Shown in pieces: positions 8,321-17,541 of a stretch of 64,000 nucleotides of DNA. Location of the stretch: contig JAYELL010000095.1 in the NCBI GenBank assembly GCA_034717495.1, forward strand, positions 1 through 64,000, in the 5' to 3' direction. Every line of letters begins with the position of its first letter. Within the stretch, counting starts at the first letter, position 1. Below the pieces are notes generated by a model. The model searched no databases. It was not told where the DNA came from and saw nothing but the letters and a program-made list of their open reading frames with translations. The DNA comes from Chloroflexota bacterium. Its GTDB lineage: Bacteria > Chloroflexota > Anaerolineae > JAAEKA01. Position numbers and translations under genes: made by a program.

Positions 8321-9025
8321 TTGGTGCAGGGTTTGCAGGAGGCCTTTCGCCTGATACTGACCCTCGACCGCGATATTCTGGAGATCGTATCCCTTTCCCT
8401 GCAGGTGTCGGGAACGGCGTTGCTCATCAGTACGCTCATCGGGATTCCCCTGGGTGCCGCTATGGGTCTGACCCAATTCATGGGCAGGCGACTGATGATT
8501 GTGTTCCTCTACACAGGGATGGGTTTTCCGCCGGTCGTGATCGGCCTGTTCGTCTATTTGATGTTGTCCCGAAGTGGCCCGCTTGGCCAGCTGAACTCAC
8601 CCCTGGTTCCAGCCCTCTTTACACCGGCCGCCATGGTCAGCGCTCAAGCCGTCTTAGCGGTTCCGCTGGTGGCAGGATTTACCATGGTTGCTGTGATGGG
8701 CGTTGATCCCAAGCTCCGACAGCAACTGCAGGCGCTTGGTGCGACCCGTTTCCAATCTGCCCTTACACTGCTGTCTGAAGCCAAAGTTGGCGTGGTAGTG
8801 GCTGTGATCGCCGGCTTCGGAGCGATTATTTCAGAAGTGGGTGCGGTGATGATGGTTGGCGGAAACATCGAAAACAACACGCGCGTGCTAACTACGGCGA
8901 TCGTGTTGGAGACGCGCAAGGGCGCCTTCGACGTGGCGATTGCCCTGGGCGTGATCCTTCTGGGGATGGCATTTGTCACCAATGCAGCTGTCCTTCTTCT
9001 GCAAGGCAGGACAATCGATTCATGA
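8321..9025 (+). CDS. tupB: Tungstate ABC transporter permease TupB
   Basis: A 234-residue permease with about five to six TM helices and the binding-protein-dependent transport loop around ALGATRFQSALTLLSEAK, which contacts the ATPase. It matches TupB-type permeases in length and in the EAFRLIL.LD start. It forms the channel for tungstate passed on by the TupA protein. TTG 8321 is the first ordinary start, but the strong GGAAGGAGAG site (8296-8305) is ideally spaced for an in-frame ATC at 8312, giving IDELVQGL at the N-terminus. Either a rare ATC start or a base error is possible. It overlaps tupC by four bases (ATGA). Confidence 0.88.
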   Translation: MVQGLQEAFRLILTLDRDILEIVSLSLQVSGTALLISTLIGIPLGAAMGLTQFMGRRLMIVFLYTGMGFPPVVIGLFVYLMLSRSGPLGQLNSPLVPALFTPAAMVSAQAVLAVPLVAGFTMVAVMGVDPKLRQQLQALGATRFQSALTLLSEAKVGVVVAVIAGFGAIISEVGAVMMVGGNIENNTRVLTTAIVLETRKGAFDVAIALGVILLGMAFVTNAAVLLLQGRTIDS

Positions 9026-9753
9026 AAAACCTGATTTTCCAACTCAGGGATGTGGGCAAGGATTACGACGGGCTGCCGGTATTACAGGTTGGCGAGCTTG
9101 ATGTGGTTGAGGGGGAGGTCCTGGCCGTTGTAGGCCCAAGTGGCGCCGGCAAGAGCACCTTGCTGCGCATGTTGAATTTCCTGGAGACGCCCAGCCGCGG
9201 CTGCATCCACTTTCGCGGCAGCGACTATGGACCCAACCGTAAAGCGCCTATCCAGGTCAGGCGTTCGATAACCACGGTGTTTCAAGACTCCATACTTCTG
9301 CGGCGAAGCGTCAAGGCCAATGTTTGCTATGGGTTGCGCCTGCGAGGGAATCGCAATGGAACCCAGATGGTTGATGCTGCCTTGACCCAGGTGGGCCTGG
9401 CCGATTATCAGACACGATCGGCCAAAACCCTGTCTGGTGGCGAGGCTCAGCGAGTTGCCCTGGCGAGGGCCATGGTCTTGCAGCCCCAGGTGATGCTGCT
9501 CGACGAGCCGACAGCCAACCTCGATCCGCACAATGTTGGCCTGATCGAAAACATTGTAAAGGATATTAATCGGGAATCGGGTACGACCATTGTGCTGGTC
9601 ACGCATAATGTATTCCAGGCCAAACGGCTGGCCCATCGCGTGGTCTTCATGCTCAATGGCAATATCGTCGAGATCAACGAGACAAAGCGCTTTTTCGAAA
9701 CCCCCGACGACCCGCGCACCGCGGCGTTCATCAAGGGGGAAATGGTGTTTTAG
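9022..9753 (+). CDS. tupC: Tungstate ABC transporter ATP-binding protein TupC
   Basis: A 243-residue ABC ATPase with all motifs: Walker A GPSGAGKST (about 38-46), Q-loop region VFQDSILLRRSV, signature [14 protein letters not shown], Walker B VMLLDEPTANLD and the switch His in VTHN. It energises uptake through TupB. The start codon overlaps the tupB stop, implying translational coupling. The family assignment to tungstate rather than molybdate transport rests mainly on its TupA and TupB neighbours. Confidence 0.92.
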   Translation: MKNLIFQLRDVGKDYDGLPVLQVGELDVVEGEVLAVVGPSGAGKSTLLRMLNFLETPSRGCIHFRGSDYGPNRKAPIQVRRSITTVFQDSILLRRSVKANVCYGLRLRGNRNGTQMVDAALTQVGLADYQTRSAKTLSGGEAQRVALARAMVLQPQVMLLDEPTANLDPHNVGLIENIVKDINRESGTTIVLVTHNVFQAKRLAHRVVFMLNGNIVEINETKRFFETPDDPRTAAFIKGEMVF

Positions 9754-9771
9754 GCAGGGAGGTCTGGCAAT

Positions 9772-10653
9772 ATGTTTGCTCGCTTTCGCCTGGTAGCTGT
9801 TCTTTTGCTAATGGGTCTTCTCACGGGATGCTATCCACCGGCCGTCGTGGCGCCGGGGGACTCTGTTCAGCCCGAAACGGGTGGCAGGTTGATCCTGGCC
9901 ACCACAACAAGCACCCAGGATTCCGGTCTGCTCGATGTTATTCTACCTGATTTTCGGCAACAGTATGGTGTCGAGGTGGATGTAATTGCCGTGGGCACTG
10001 GTCAGGCACTGAAGCAGGGAGAGGATGGCAACGCGGACGTGTTGTTGGTCCATGCGCGGGCCAGGGAGGATGCCTTCATGGATGCGGGACATGGCGCCCG
10101 GCGCGAGGATGTCATGTACAACGACTTCGTGATCGTCGGACCGGCGGAGGACCCGGCCGGCATCGCGGGCCTGCAAGACGCACCGGAGGCGTTCCGGCGT
10201 CTGGCGGCCAGTGCCTCGCCCTTTGTTTCCCGGGGTGACGATTCCGGGACTCATACCCGGGAAAAGGCACTATGGGCCGCGGCTGGAATCGAGCCAGCCG
10301 GCGATTGGTATCTTTCCGCCGGCCAGGGTATGGGTGCCGTCTTGACCATGGCTGATGAACTACAGGCCAATACACTTTCTGATCGAGCCACCTATCTGGC
10401 GCGGACCGAATCGGGAATCGACCTGGAGATCCTGGTCGAGGGGGATCCCCGGCTCTTCAATCCCTACGGCGTGATCACGATCAATCCGGACAAGGGCCCG
10501 CATATTCAGAATGAACTGGCGAATCAGTTCGTCGATTGGTTGATCTCAGTGCCTACCCAGGAGACGATCAGCCAGTTCGGTATGGAGGCCTTTGGCCAGC
10601 CCCTGTTCACGCCCGACTCGGAGCAGTGGAATGAGACTGAAGGGGCAAGCTAG
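9772..10653 (+). CDS. tupA: Tungstate-binding lipoprotein TupA
   Basis: A 293-residue extracytoplasmic solute-binding protein. The signal helix ends in LLTGC, a lipobox. The mature protein has the TupA signature ATTTSTQDSGLLD and the conserved VGTGQALKQGEDGNADVLLVHA segment. TupA proteins bind tungstate with very high affinity, usually to supply tungsten enzymes such as aldehyde ferredoxin oxidoreductases or formate dehydrogenases; none of these lies in the window. A GGGAGG site precedes ATG 9772, 18 bases after tupC. Confidence 0.93.
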   Translation: MFARFRLVAVLLLMGLLTGCYPPAVVAPGDSVQPETGGRLILATTTSTQDSGLLDVILPDFRQQYGVEVDVIAVGTGQALKQGEDGNADVLLVHARAREDAFMDAGHGARREDVMYNDFVIVGPAEDPAGIAGLQDAPEAFRRLAASASPFVSRGDDSGTHTREKALWAAAGIEPAGDWYLSAGQGMGAVLTMADELQANTLSDRATYLARTESGIDLEILVEGDPRLFNPYGVITINPDKGPHIQNELANQFVDWLISVPTQETISQFGMEAFGQPLFTPDSEQWNETEGAS

Positions 10654-10662
10654 CCAATTCTG

Positions 10663-11796
10663 ATGGACAAGACGCCGCTCTACCAGCAGATTGCGGAGTC
10701 CCTGCGCGAGGAGATCCTGCGCGGAAGACTGAAACCTGGTGACCGGGTGCCTGCCATTCGGGAGATGGCGACGCGCTGGCATTGTACGCCTGGCACCGTG
10801 CAAAAGGCCTATGCGGAACTGGTTCGGCAGGGGATGTTGGCCAGCCGCGCGGGGCAGGGTACCCGTGTCACCGGCATGGCTCCGGCAGGCAGCCAAGATG
10901 GTGCAACACTGCGCAGGGCCCGCCTGAGTCATCGCGTCGATGGTTATCTGCTGGAGCTGATGAGCGCCGGTTATTCACCGGCCGAGGTGGAGCAGGCTCT
11001 ATTTGCTGCCCTGGACCGCTGGCGCCCGGCGGCGAAGGTGGTTTCGTCGACTCCGCCAGAAATACTGCGCTTTTCGGGTAGTCATGACCCTGCTGTATCG
11101 TTGGTTGCCGGCCGTTTTGACGAGATATCTCCAGGTTATTCACTGACTGTAGATTTCGTCGGCAGCCTGGGGGGGTTGATCGCCCTTGCCCGCGGGGATG
11201 CGGATATGGCCGGGTGCCATCTATGGGACGAGCCAAGTGATAGCTACAACATTCCGTTTGTCCGCCATCTGCTGCCTGCACAAGAGGTCATCCTGCTTAC
11301 CGTTGCCCAGAGAAGGCTGGGGTTAATTGTGGCCACGGGGAATCCGCTAAGCGTTGCCGGGTTGCAGGACCTGGCCGGCCGCGGTCTTCAGGTCGTTAAT
11401 CGCCAGCAAGGTGCGGGTACCCGGGTCTGGTTCGACGCCAGACTCAGGCAACTTGAAATCGACTGCGGGGCTGTTATCGGTTATGGCAATGAAGCATTGA
11501 CTCACTCTGAGGTTGCCAATACCATCGCAGGGGGAGAGGCAGATGTTGGCCTGGGTATCGAGACGGCGGCACTTGCATATGGGCTGGGTTTCGTTCCCCT
11601 TGCCCGGGAGCGCTATGAATTGGCGATCTCGCCGCTGGTATGGTCAGCGACCCCGGTGCAAGAGCTGGCGAAGTGGTTGGCCAGCGACGAAGCCCACGAT
11701 GCCATCCTTTCGCTTGGTGGCTATGATGTCAGCCAAACCGGCATTGTGCGTCGGGTGCCGCCTGATGACCGCGGACTGCCGACGGCGGACTGCTGA
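10663..11796 (+). CDS. GntR-type regulator with PBP-like (molybdate/tungstate-type) sensor domain
   Basis: A 377-residue one-component regulator. Residues 1-72 are a GntR winged helix (PLYQQIAESLREEILRGRLK; TPGTVQKAYAELVRQG). From about residue 125 a PBP-like domain resembling ModA/TupA-type binding proteins follows, with HDPAVSLVAG, DADMAGCHLW and GEADVGLGIE. Proteins of this build are thought to sense oxyanions directly. It starts 9 bases after tupA and is likely co-transcribed, suggesting feedback on the palindrome at 8254-8279. The last residues (about PPDDRGLPTADC) are read from the flanking GACCGC repeat, so the native C-terminus has probably been replaced by repeat insertion. Confidence 0.85.
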   Translation: MDKTPLYQQIAESLREEILRGRLKPGDRVPAIREMATRWHCTPGTVQKAYAELVRQGMLASRAGQGTRVTGMAPAGSQDGATLRRARLSHRVDGYLLELMSAGYSPAEVEQALFAALDRWRPAAKVVSSTPPEILRFSGSHDPAVSLVAGRFDEISPGYSLTVDFVGSLGGLIALARGDADMAGCHLWDEPSDSYNIPFVRHLLPAQEVILLTVAQRRLGLIVATGNPLSVAGLQDLAGRGLQVVNRQQGAGTRVWFDARLRQLEIDCGAVIGYGNEALTHSEVANTIAGGEADVGLGIETAALAYGLGFVPLARERYELAISPLVWSATPVQELAKWLASDEAHDAILSLGGYDVSQTGIVRRVPPDDRGLPTADC

Positions 11797-12125
11797 CCAC
11801 CGACCGCCGACCGCGGACCGCCGACCGAAGACCGCGGACCGCCGTCTTCTGGAAGCTGACCGCCGACCGAAGACCGCTGACCACCGACCGAAGACCGCGG
11901 ACCGCCGTCTTCTGGAAGCTGACCGCCGACCGCCGACCGCCGTCTTCTGAAAGCTGACCGCCGACCGCCGACCGCTGACCACCGACCGCCGACCGCTGAC
12001 CACCGACCGAAGACCGCGGACCGCCGTCTTCTGGAAGTCGTCTGCGGTCTGTCGTCTGCCGTCTTCTGAAAGCTGACCGCCGACCACCGACCGCCGTCTT
12101 CTGAAAGCCGTCCGTCGTCCTCTTG
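11762..12125. repeat. GACCGCCGACC low-complexity tandem repeat block
   Basis: About 360 bases made of GACCGCCGACCGAAGACCGC, CTGACCACCGACC and GCCGTCTTCTGGAAGCTGA words in irregular tandem order. Its right end contains CGTCTGCGGTCTGTCGTCTG, the reverse complement of words in the 56-bp array at 1-203, so both belong to one family in opposite orientation. The block begins inside the 3' end of the preceding regulator gene and supplies its stop codon. No CRISPR-type spacers are present. Confidence 0.85.
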
Positions 12126-12139
12126 TCAGCTTCGCTGGT

Positions 12140-12529
12140 TCAACTTGTCCGCGATTCTGTAGCAGTTTCGACCTTGCGACGGTAGAGCCAGTTACCCCAG
12201 AAAAGTGCTCCGATCAGGAACAGGGGTCCTGAAATGATCAGGTAGGTGGTCCAGTCGAACTTTCCCCAGGCCAGCACCAGGTAGAAGATAGCCAATCCAA
12301 CAAAGAAGACACCCCCCAGCCATTCCCAGCGCCAGGCGAGGGCAAGGGCAAAAAGGACCAGTCCGGTCGGGACGAGGTGCATCAGCAGGGCAACGATCGT
12401 CTCGCCGAAGGAATAGCCCTCGGCGAAAACGTCCAGGGCGAACAGGCTTATGAAGGCAGCGAAGAGCATGGCCAGGCCCCGCGGCGCCCAATAGAGAACA
12501 GATTGCCACCGTTTGCTCAGGGGTTTCAT
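12140..12529 (-). CDS. Small membrane protein (DUF7670-like)
   Basis: A 129-residue protein with four TM helices. The pattern FISLFALDVFAEG, HLVPTGLVL and ALAWRWEWLGG matches a family of small unknown membrane proteins with conserved ALDVF, histidine-proline and WRWE positions. The ATG at 12529 has an AAGGAGG site. It stands alone between two repeat blocks. No function is known for the family. Confidence 0.75.
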   Translation of the reverse strand: MKPLSKRWQSVLYWAPRGLAMLFAAFISLFALDVFAEGYSFGETIVALLMHLVPTGLVLFALALAWRWEWLGGVFFVGLAIFYLVLAWGKFDWTTYLIISGPLFLIGALFWGNWLYRRKVETATESRTS

Positions 12530-12554
12530 TTCTGCGGGCCCTCCTTAATCAGCA

Positions 12555-12625
12555 GTTTGACCCACCCCCCGGCCCCCTCCCAAACTGGGAGGGGGAGAGG
12601 TTCAAGCTCCGCTCCCCGGCTCGGG
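12555..12625. repeat. GGGAGGGGG/TTTGACCCACC dispersed palindromic repeat, copy A
   Basis: A TTTGACCCACCCCC word is followed by CCCCTCCCAAACTGGGAGGG (a palindrome around AAACT) and GAGAGGTTCAAGCT. A near-identical copy lies at 21660-21728 and a rearranged one at 18778-18878. Each sits between genes. The rest of this gap (12626-12684) shows nothing else. Confidence 0.8.
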
Positions 12626-12684
12626 GCATCGGTCAGCACATGTTAGCGGCCAAACTGTTTCCCGGTGTTCAAGAATCTGGCTCG

Positions 12685-13665
12685 TCAGGTGCGAAAGTCC
12701 TCCAGGAGTTGGGAAGCCAGCGAGAGACTAACTTGTCTGTAACGAGCTGCTTCACGGGGATCGTTGCGTCGCAAAATCTGAATGGGCATATATTTCTGTA
12801 TTTCGTATAGCAAGTAGATCTGTCGGCGGATCAGCGCCGAGGGCGATTGGTCTCGCTGCTGACCGTAACCTTGCCAGAAGGCCGGCTCGCTGATCCCGCA
12901 ATAGTCGAGCACGGCAAATTCGATCTCGATGTCACCCCAGAGCGCCCGGTCAAAATCCACCAGCCCGGTCACATTGCCTCGATCGTCAATCAAGATATTC
13001 TGGCGCCACACGTCCATATGCAACAGCCGGGGCGCCACAGGGTGCTGGAAGTGTTCGGCGAGTCGATCAAACAGTTTGCGCATGGAGGCAGCTTCTTCGA
13101 GCGTGTAGGCACCACAGGCGACAACATCATCGATCAGCAGATTCCACATCACCCGAAAGGCCTCAAACCAACTCTGCCGGGCGGACATTGGTTCATGAGA
13201 TCCCAGATAGCCATAGTCGTGGCGTCCCAGTTGCGCATCGGCCGTCAGCCGATGTAATTGACGCAGATATTGGCCCACCTGGTGCAGCGAGCGATTCATC
13301 ATCTCTCGGGATGCCGCTGCCTCGCTCAGCGGGAGCCCTGGCAGTGCCTTCATCAGCAGGTAGTCACGGTCGATAAGCGCGCGGGAAAAGTCATGGGCGA
13401 CGATCTCAGCGACAGGGATTGTAGTTTTCGCGCCGATCAGGGCGTGCAGCGCCGGCTCCTGGCGCATCATCAATCGCTCGTAGAAGAGAAATCCGGCGTC
13501 GTCCGGCGGGGCAATGCGCAGCACGAAATGGCTGCCTTTGCTCTCTACCCAGAAGGATGCGTTGTGTTTGCCGGTGCGTACCGGGCTAAAACGCAACGAG
13601 TCTGAATCCACGTCCAAATGGGCAAGAACCAGGGTTTTCAACAGGGCTGGATCGGGCATAGACAT
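12685..13665 (-). CDS. Aminoglycoside phosphotransferase (APH)-family kinase
   Basis: A 326-residue kinase-fold protein. The nucleotide lobe includes FVLRIAPPDDAGF, and the catalytic loop is LLHMDVWRQNILIDD (H-x-D with downstream Asn). The metal-binding Asp follows in VDFDRALWGDIEIEFA. This family includes antibiotic kinases as well as choline, homoserine and other small-molecule kinases, and most genomic members are not resistance genes. ATG 13665 is preferred to TTG 13683, which overlaps the preceding gene; neither has a strong ribosome site. It is probably co-transcribed with the upstream membrane-protein gene. Confidence 0.82.
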   Translation of the reverse strand: MSMPDPALLKTLVLAHLDVDSDSLRFSPVRTGKHNASFWVESKGSHFVLRIAPPDDAGFLFYERLMMRQEPALHALIGAKTTIPVAEIVAHDFSRALIDRDYLLMKALPGLPLSEAAASREMMNRSLHQVGQYLRQLHRLTADAQLGRHDYGYLGSHEPMSARQSWFEAFRVMWNLLIDDVVACGAYTLEEAASMRKLFDRLAEHFQHPVAPRLLHMDVWRQNILIDDRGNVTGLVDFDRALWGDIEIEFAVLDYCGISEPAFWQGYGQQRDQSPSALIRRQIYLLYEIQKYMPIQILRRNDPREAARYRQVSLSLASQLLEDFRT

Positions 13666-13675
13666 AACCGGAAGC

Positions 13676-14131
13676 CTATTCAAGAAGGCCGCTCTTGAAG
13701 GCGCTGGTAGCTGCCACCACGGAAAGGATAAAAACGAAGAGCAGCGCCCACCGTTTTGGAAGAAAGGCCAATATCTGGCTGTACAAGCCCAGCAGGAGGA
13801 GGTAAAAGGCCGGATGAATGAGGATCAGCAGGTACCAGAACACAGATAGCACGGCCAGAGAGATGGTGGTCACAATGGCATCCTGCCGGGATTCGAGGAC
13901 AGGTTTTGTCTCGACGATGCTGAGCCAATGCCAGATTGCGCTGGAGGCCACAAAGGTGATCAGCCAATAGCGCTCGGATAACGACAGGTGTTGCGATGTG
14001 AGCAGAGCCAGCATGGTGGCAACGACCAACGTTAGCTGATAGATTGCCGGCCACGCCCATCCACGACCATCCTGGATACCAGGCGGTTGTCGCTCAGGCG
14101 ATACGCTGCTCTGGGTGTTTTCCTGCGGCAT
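13676..14131 (-). CDS. Membrane protein resembling the sensor half of a histidine kinase, possibly truncated
   Basis: A 151-residue protein with about five TM segments after a polar 30-residue N-terminus. The layout (SERYWLITFVASSAIWHWL, HPAFYLLLLGLYSQILAFLP, then a last helix) resembles the membrane-sensor part of some Chloroflexota two-component kinases. It ends abruptly at FKSGLLE with no kinase domain. It may therefore be a remnant or an independent small membrane protein. ATG 14131 is chosen; the longer TTG start at 14206 begins in repeat-like sequence. The kinase-like gene 12685-13665 begins about 10 bases later. Confidence 0.55.
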   Translation of the reverse strand: MPQENTQSSVSPERQPPGIQDGRGWAWPAIYQLTLVVATMLALLTSQHLSLSERYWLITFVASSAIWHWLSIVETKPVLESRQDAIVTTISLAVLSVFWYLLILIHPAFYLLLLGLYSQILAFLPKRWALLFVFILSVVAATSAFKSGLLE

Positions 14132-14194
14132 GGGCGAACCCCACTTGACGGCGAGCGGTTCAACGGAAACGGGCCGGTTAGGATTTGCATGGAT

Positions 14195-14512
14195 TCTAAT
14201 TGTCAATTGTTAATGGCAGAGGAAAATTGTGGCGCCGCAACGCTTCAATGAGCGTGTTCTCGACAACAGTTCGACTTCGCTCACAACAGGTTATTTGTCG
14301 GTGTTGATGCCGTGAGCGCCTACAAGGTTATACGAGAAAGAGGGTGGAATCAGAAAAAACACAACCGCAGCGCTGTCCTGCCCACTCCGGGGCACCTGAC
14401 GGTGAGCGTAGCCGAAGGGTGGACGCAGATCAATCCAAGAGAGAGCAGAAAAGATCAGCGTGAATCTGCGCCGGAGGTTTGCGTAAATCAGCGTTCCTCC
14501 GCCCGGTCTTGA
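14195..14512. repeat. Cluster of dispersed intergenic repeats
   Basis: The gap 14132-14538 contains three recognised repeat words. TTGTCAATTGTTAATGGCAG lies near 14199, related to 40952 and 54780. TGAGCGTAGCCGAAG lies near 14403, also at about 52437. GATCAGCGTGAATCTGCGCC lies near 14453, the family also at 6730 and 52500. No gene is seen here. Confidence 0.65.
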
Positions 14513-14538
14513 GGAAGGGGGGGAATGAACCGCAACGA

Positions 14539-17500
14539 TCAACTGCGGCCTGCGGCCAGTTCAGCCATTACCTCTGCCGGTTGCAGGGCCGCGTTGTCCC
14601 GCAAAATCGGCTGCAGGTATTGACCGGTGTAGCTTCTGGGAGACTGGGCAACTTGCTCCGGGGTACCCTCGGCGACAACTTCGCCCCCTCTGTCGCCACC
14701 TTCGGGACCCAGATCGATAATCCAGTCCGCCGATTTAGTGACGTCCAGGTTGTGTTCGATGACCACCACCGTGTTGCCCTTGTCCACCAGACTGTGCAGC
14801 ACGCCAAGCAATTTCTGGATGTCAGCGAAATGGAGGCCTGTGGTAGGCTCGTCGAGGATGTAAAAAGTGCTACCGGTGGCCCGCCGGCTGAGTTCTTTGC
14901 TCAACTTGACACGCTGAGCTTCGCCGCCGCTCAGGGTCGTCGCGGACTGGCCCAGTTTGATATAGCCCAACCCCACTTGCCAGAGGGTGCGAAGTTTGTT
15001 GCGGATGCTGGGGATGTTTTCGAAAAAGTGCAAAGCTTGCTCGACCGTCATGTCCAACACATCGGCGATGTTTTTTCCCTTGTAGGTGATTTCAAGCGCT
15101 TCACGATTGTAGCGGCGCCCGTGACAAATCTCGCAGGGTACGTAGACATCTGGCAGGAACTGCATTTCGATTCTGATGATACCATCGCCTCTGCAGGCCT
15201 CGCAGCGTCCCCCTTTGACATTGAAGCTGAAGCGACCGGGTTTGTAACCGCGCACCTTGCTTTCTGGCAGGCCGGCGAACAGGTCGCGGATGGGCGTGAA
15301 CATGTTGGTGTAAGTTGCCGGGTTGGAGCGCGGGGTACGGCCGATAGGCGTCTGATCAATATCGACGATCTTATCGATGTGTTGCAGACCCAGAATCGCC
15401 TGATGTTTTCCAGGCTTGCTTTTTGCACGGTACATGTGCTGGGCGATTGCCTTATAGAGTATCTCGACTACCAGGCTTGATTTGCCCGAGCCGCTGACGC
15501 CGGTCACGCAGATCAGTTTGCCCAAGGGAAAGCGCACGTCGAGCCGTTTCAGGTTGTTTTCCGCGGCTCTTTTGACGATGATAAACTCGCCATTGCCCGC
15601 CCTCCGGGCATCGGGCACAGGGATCGTCAGATTGCCGTTGAGGTATTGTCCCGTCAGTGAATTGGGGCACTTCAGCAGCACGTCCAAAGGGCCAGAGCAG
15701 ACGACCTCGCCGCCATGTTGTCCGGCGCCCGGACCCAGATCGATGATCCAGTTGGCTTCGCGCATGGTGTCCTCGTCGTGTTCGACGACCATGACCGTGT
15801 TGCCCAGATCACGCAGCCCCTTGAGTGTGCGCAACAGGCGTGCATTGTCCCGTTGATGCAATCCTATGCTGGGCTCGTCCAGGATATACATAACTCCCAT
15901 CAGTTGGGAGCCAATCTGGGTAGCCAGGCGGATTCTCTGGGCCTCGCCACCGCTCAGGGTTGTTGCCTGGCGGTCCAGGGTCAGATAATCGAGCCCCACA
16001 TCGTGGAGGAAACCAAGGCGAGCCCGCAATTCTTTAAGGATCTGGCGGGCAATCGTGTGTTCCCGCTGTGAGAAGGGGCTGCTCTGAAGGTCACTCAGGT
16101 CTCCGTTGAGGGAATCGGTGGCTTTCGACCGCTGCTCCTCCGTTTGCAGTCCGGCTATCCAGCGCAGGGCCTGAGAGACCGACATGCCCGTGACCTGCAC
16201 GATGTTCTTGCCGGTGATGGTAACGGCGAGAGCCTCGGGCCGCAGGCGTTTTCCCTGGCAGGCAGGGCAGGAGCGGGCTGCCATGAATCGTTCCAGATCG
16301 GAACGCATGTAGTCGCTGGTGGTTTCCCGGTGGCGACGCTGCAGGTTTGAAATCACACCTTCGTAGACTGTCTCGTAGCTGCGCCGGTGACCGTGCTGGT
16401 TCACGTAGTTCAGCTCAATCTTGTCACCCCGTCCGCCGCCGTACAGGATAATCTCACGTTGACGCGCGCTCAGCTCACCGAAGCTTACCTGGTTGAAGGG
16501 GATGCCGTAGTGATTACAGGCGGCCTGAACCAACTGCTGATAGTAGCCATTGCTGCGTCCCTTCTGAACGCCCCAGCCGGGCGCCAAAATAGCGCCATCT
16601 TTCAGGCTACGGCTGCGATCAACTACCAGGTCAGGATCGAATTCCCTCTGGGTGCCAAGGCCGGTGCAGAGAGGGCATGCACCGTGGGGACTGTTAAAAC
16701 TGAAGGTGCGGGGCTCGATCTCGGGCAGGCTGATGCCACACTTCACACAGGCGAAGTGCTCGCTGAAAAAGCGGTCGCTGGCTTTTTCCCGATCGGTCAC
16801 ATCGCTGACGAGCAGAATGCCCTCGCCCAGCCGCAAGGCGGTCTCTACCGAGTCGGCCAGTCGCTCTACATCAGTTCCGGCACCTTGGCCGATGTCGGAT
16901 TCGGGTCGCACAACCAGACGATCGACGACGACCTCGATAGTGTGCATTTTGTAGCGATCGAGCTCGATATCCTCGTCCACTTCCCGTACCTCGCCGTTGA
17001 CGCGCACGCGCACGAAACCGGCCTTACGTATTTCTTCAAAGACCCCTTTGTGTTCTCCCTTGCGGGCATCAACCAGCGGAGCGAGAATCAGCAGGCGGCT
17101 TCCTTCGGGCATCTGGAGAATGGAATCGACGATCTGCTCGACCGTCTGCTGGCTGATGGGTTCAGCGCAGTTTGGACAGTGAGGCAGGCCAACGCGGGCG
17201 TAGAGCAGGCGGAGATAATCGTAGATCTCAGTGACAGTTCCCACGGTGGAACGGGGATTACGACTGGAGCCCTTCTGGTCGATAGAAATGGCCGGGCTCA
17301 GTCCTTCGATCTGGTCGACATCGGGCTTTTCCATCAGGCCGAGGAACTGGCGCGCGTAGGCCGACAGAGACTCGACATAACGGCGCTGCCCTTCGGCATA
17401 GATGGTGTCGAAGGCCAGGCTGGATTTGCCGGAGCCGGACAGGCCGGTGATGACGACCAGTTGATCGCGGGGGATCTCGAGATCGATGTTTTTCAGGTTG

Positions 17501-17541
17501 TGCTCGCGAGCACCGCGGATTGTGAGAGTCTCTTGGGCCAT
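14539..17541 (-). CDS. uvrA: Excinuclease ABC subunit A (UvrA)
   Basis: A 1000-residue UvrA, slightly longer than the usual 940-970. Two ABC ATPase halves are present. Walker [21 protein letters not shown] is near residue 33 and [10 protein letters not shown] is in the second half. There are two signatures ([12 protein letters not shown] and [12 protein letters not shown]), two Walker B/ILDEP segments, and zinc-finger cysteines in CPNC and [14 protein letters not shown]. It recognises DNA damage with UvrB in nucleotide excision repair. No uvrB or uvrC is in the window. The start at 17541 gives the standard N-terminus ([20 protein letters not shown]). Confidence 0.98.
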   Translation of the reverse strand: MAQETLTIRGAREHNLKNIDLEIPRDQLVVITGLSGSGKSSLAFDTIYAEGQRRYVESLSAYARQFLGLMEKPDVDQIEGLSPAISIDQKGSSRNPRSTVGTVTEIYDYLRLLYARVGLPHCPNCAEPISQQTVEQIVDSILQMPEGSRLLILAPLVDARKGEHKGVFEEIRKAGFVRVRVNGEVREVDEDIELDRYKMHTIEVVVDRLVVRPESDIGQGAGTDVERLADSVETALRLGEGILLVSDVTDREKASDRFFSEHFACVKCGISLPEIEPRTFSFNSPHGACPLCTGLGTQREFDPDLVVDRSRSLKDGAILAPGWGVQKGRSNGYYQQLVQAACNHYGIPFNQVSFGELSARQREIILYGGGRGDKIELNYVNQHGHRRSYETVYEGVISNLQRRHRETTSDYMRSDLERFMAARSCPACQGKRLRPEALAVTITGKNIVQVTGMSVSQALRWIAGLQTEEQRSKATDSLNGDLSDLQSSPFSQREHTIARQILKELRARLGFLHDVGLDYLTLDRQATTLSGGEAQRIRLATQIGSQLMGVMYILDEPSIGLHQRDNARLLRTLKGLRDLGNTVMVVEHDEDTMREANWIIDLGPGAGQHGGEVVCSGPLDVLLKCPNSLTGQYLNGNLTIPVPDARRAGNGEFIIVKRAAENNLKRLDVRFPLGKLICVTGVSGSGKSSLVVEILYKAIAQHMYRAKSKPGKHQAILGLQHIDKIVDIDQTPIGRTPRSNPATYTNMFTPIRDLFAGLPESKVRGYKPGRFSFNVKGGRCEACRGDGIIRIEMQFLPDVYVPCEICHGRRYNREALEITYKGKNIADVLDMTVEQALHFFENIPSIRNKLRTLWQVGLGYIKLGQSATTLSGGEAQRVKLSKELSRRATGSTFYILDEPTTGLHFADIQKLLGVLHSLVDKGNTVVVIEHNLDVTKSADWIIDLGPEGGDRGGEVVAEGTPEQVAQSPRSYTGQYLQPILRDNAALQPAEVMAELAAGRS

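Noticed and set aside
12685-13665. Antibiotic-resistance kinase
   Set aside because: The APH fold is clear, but nothing in sequence or context points to an aminoglycoside substrate.
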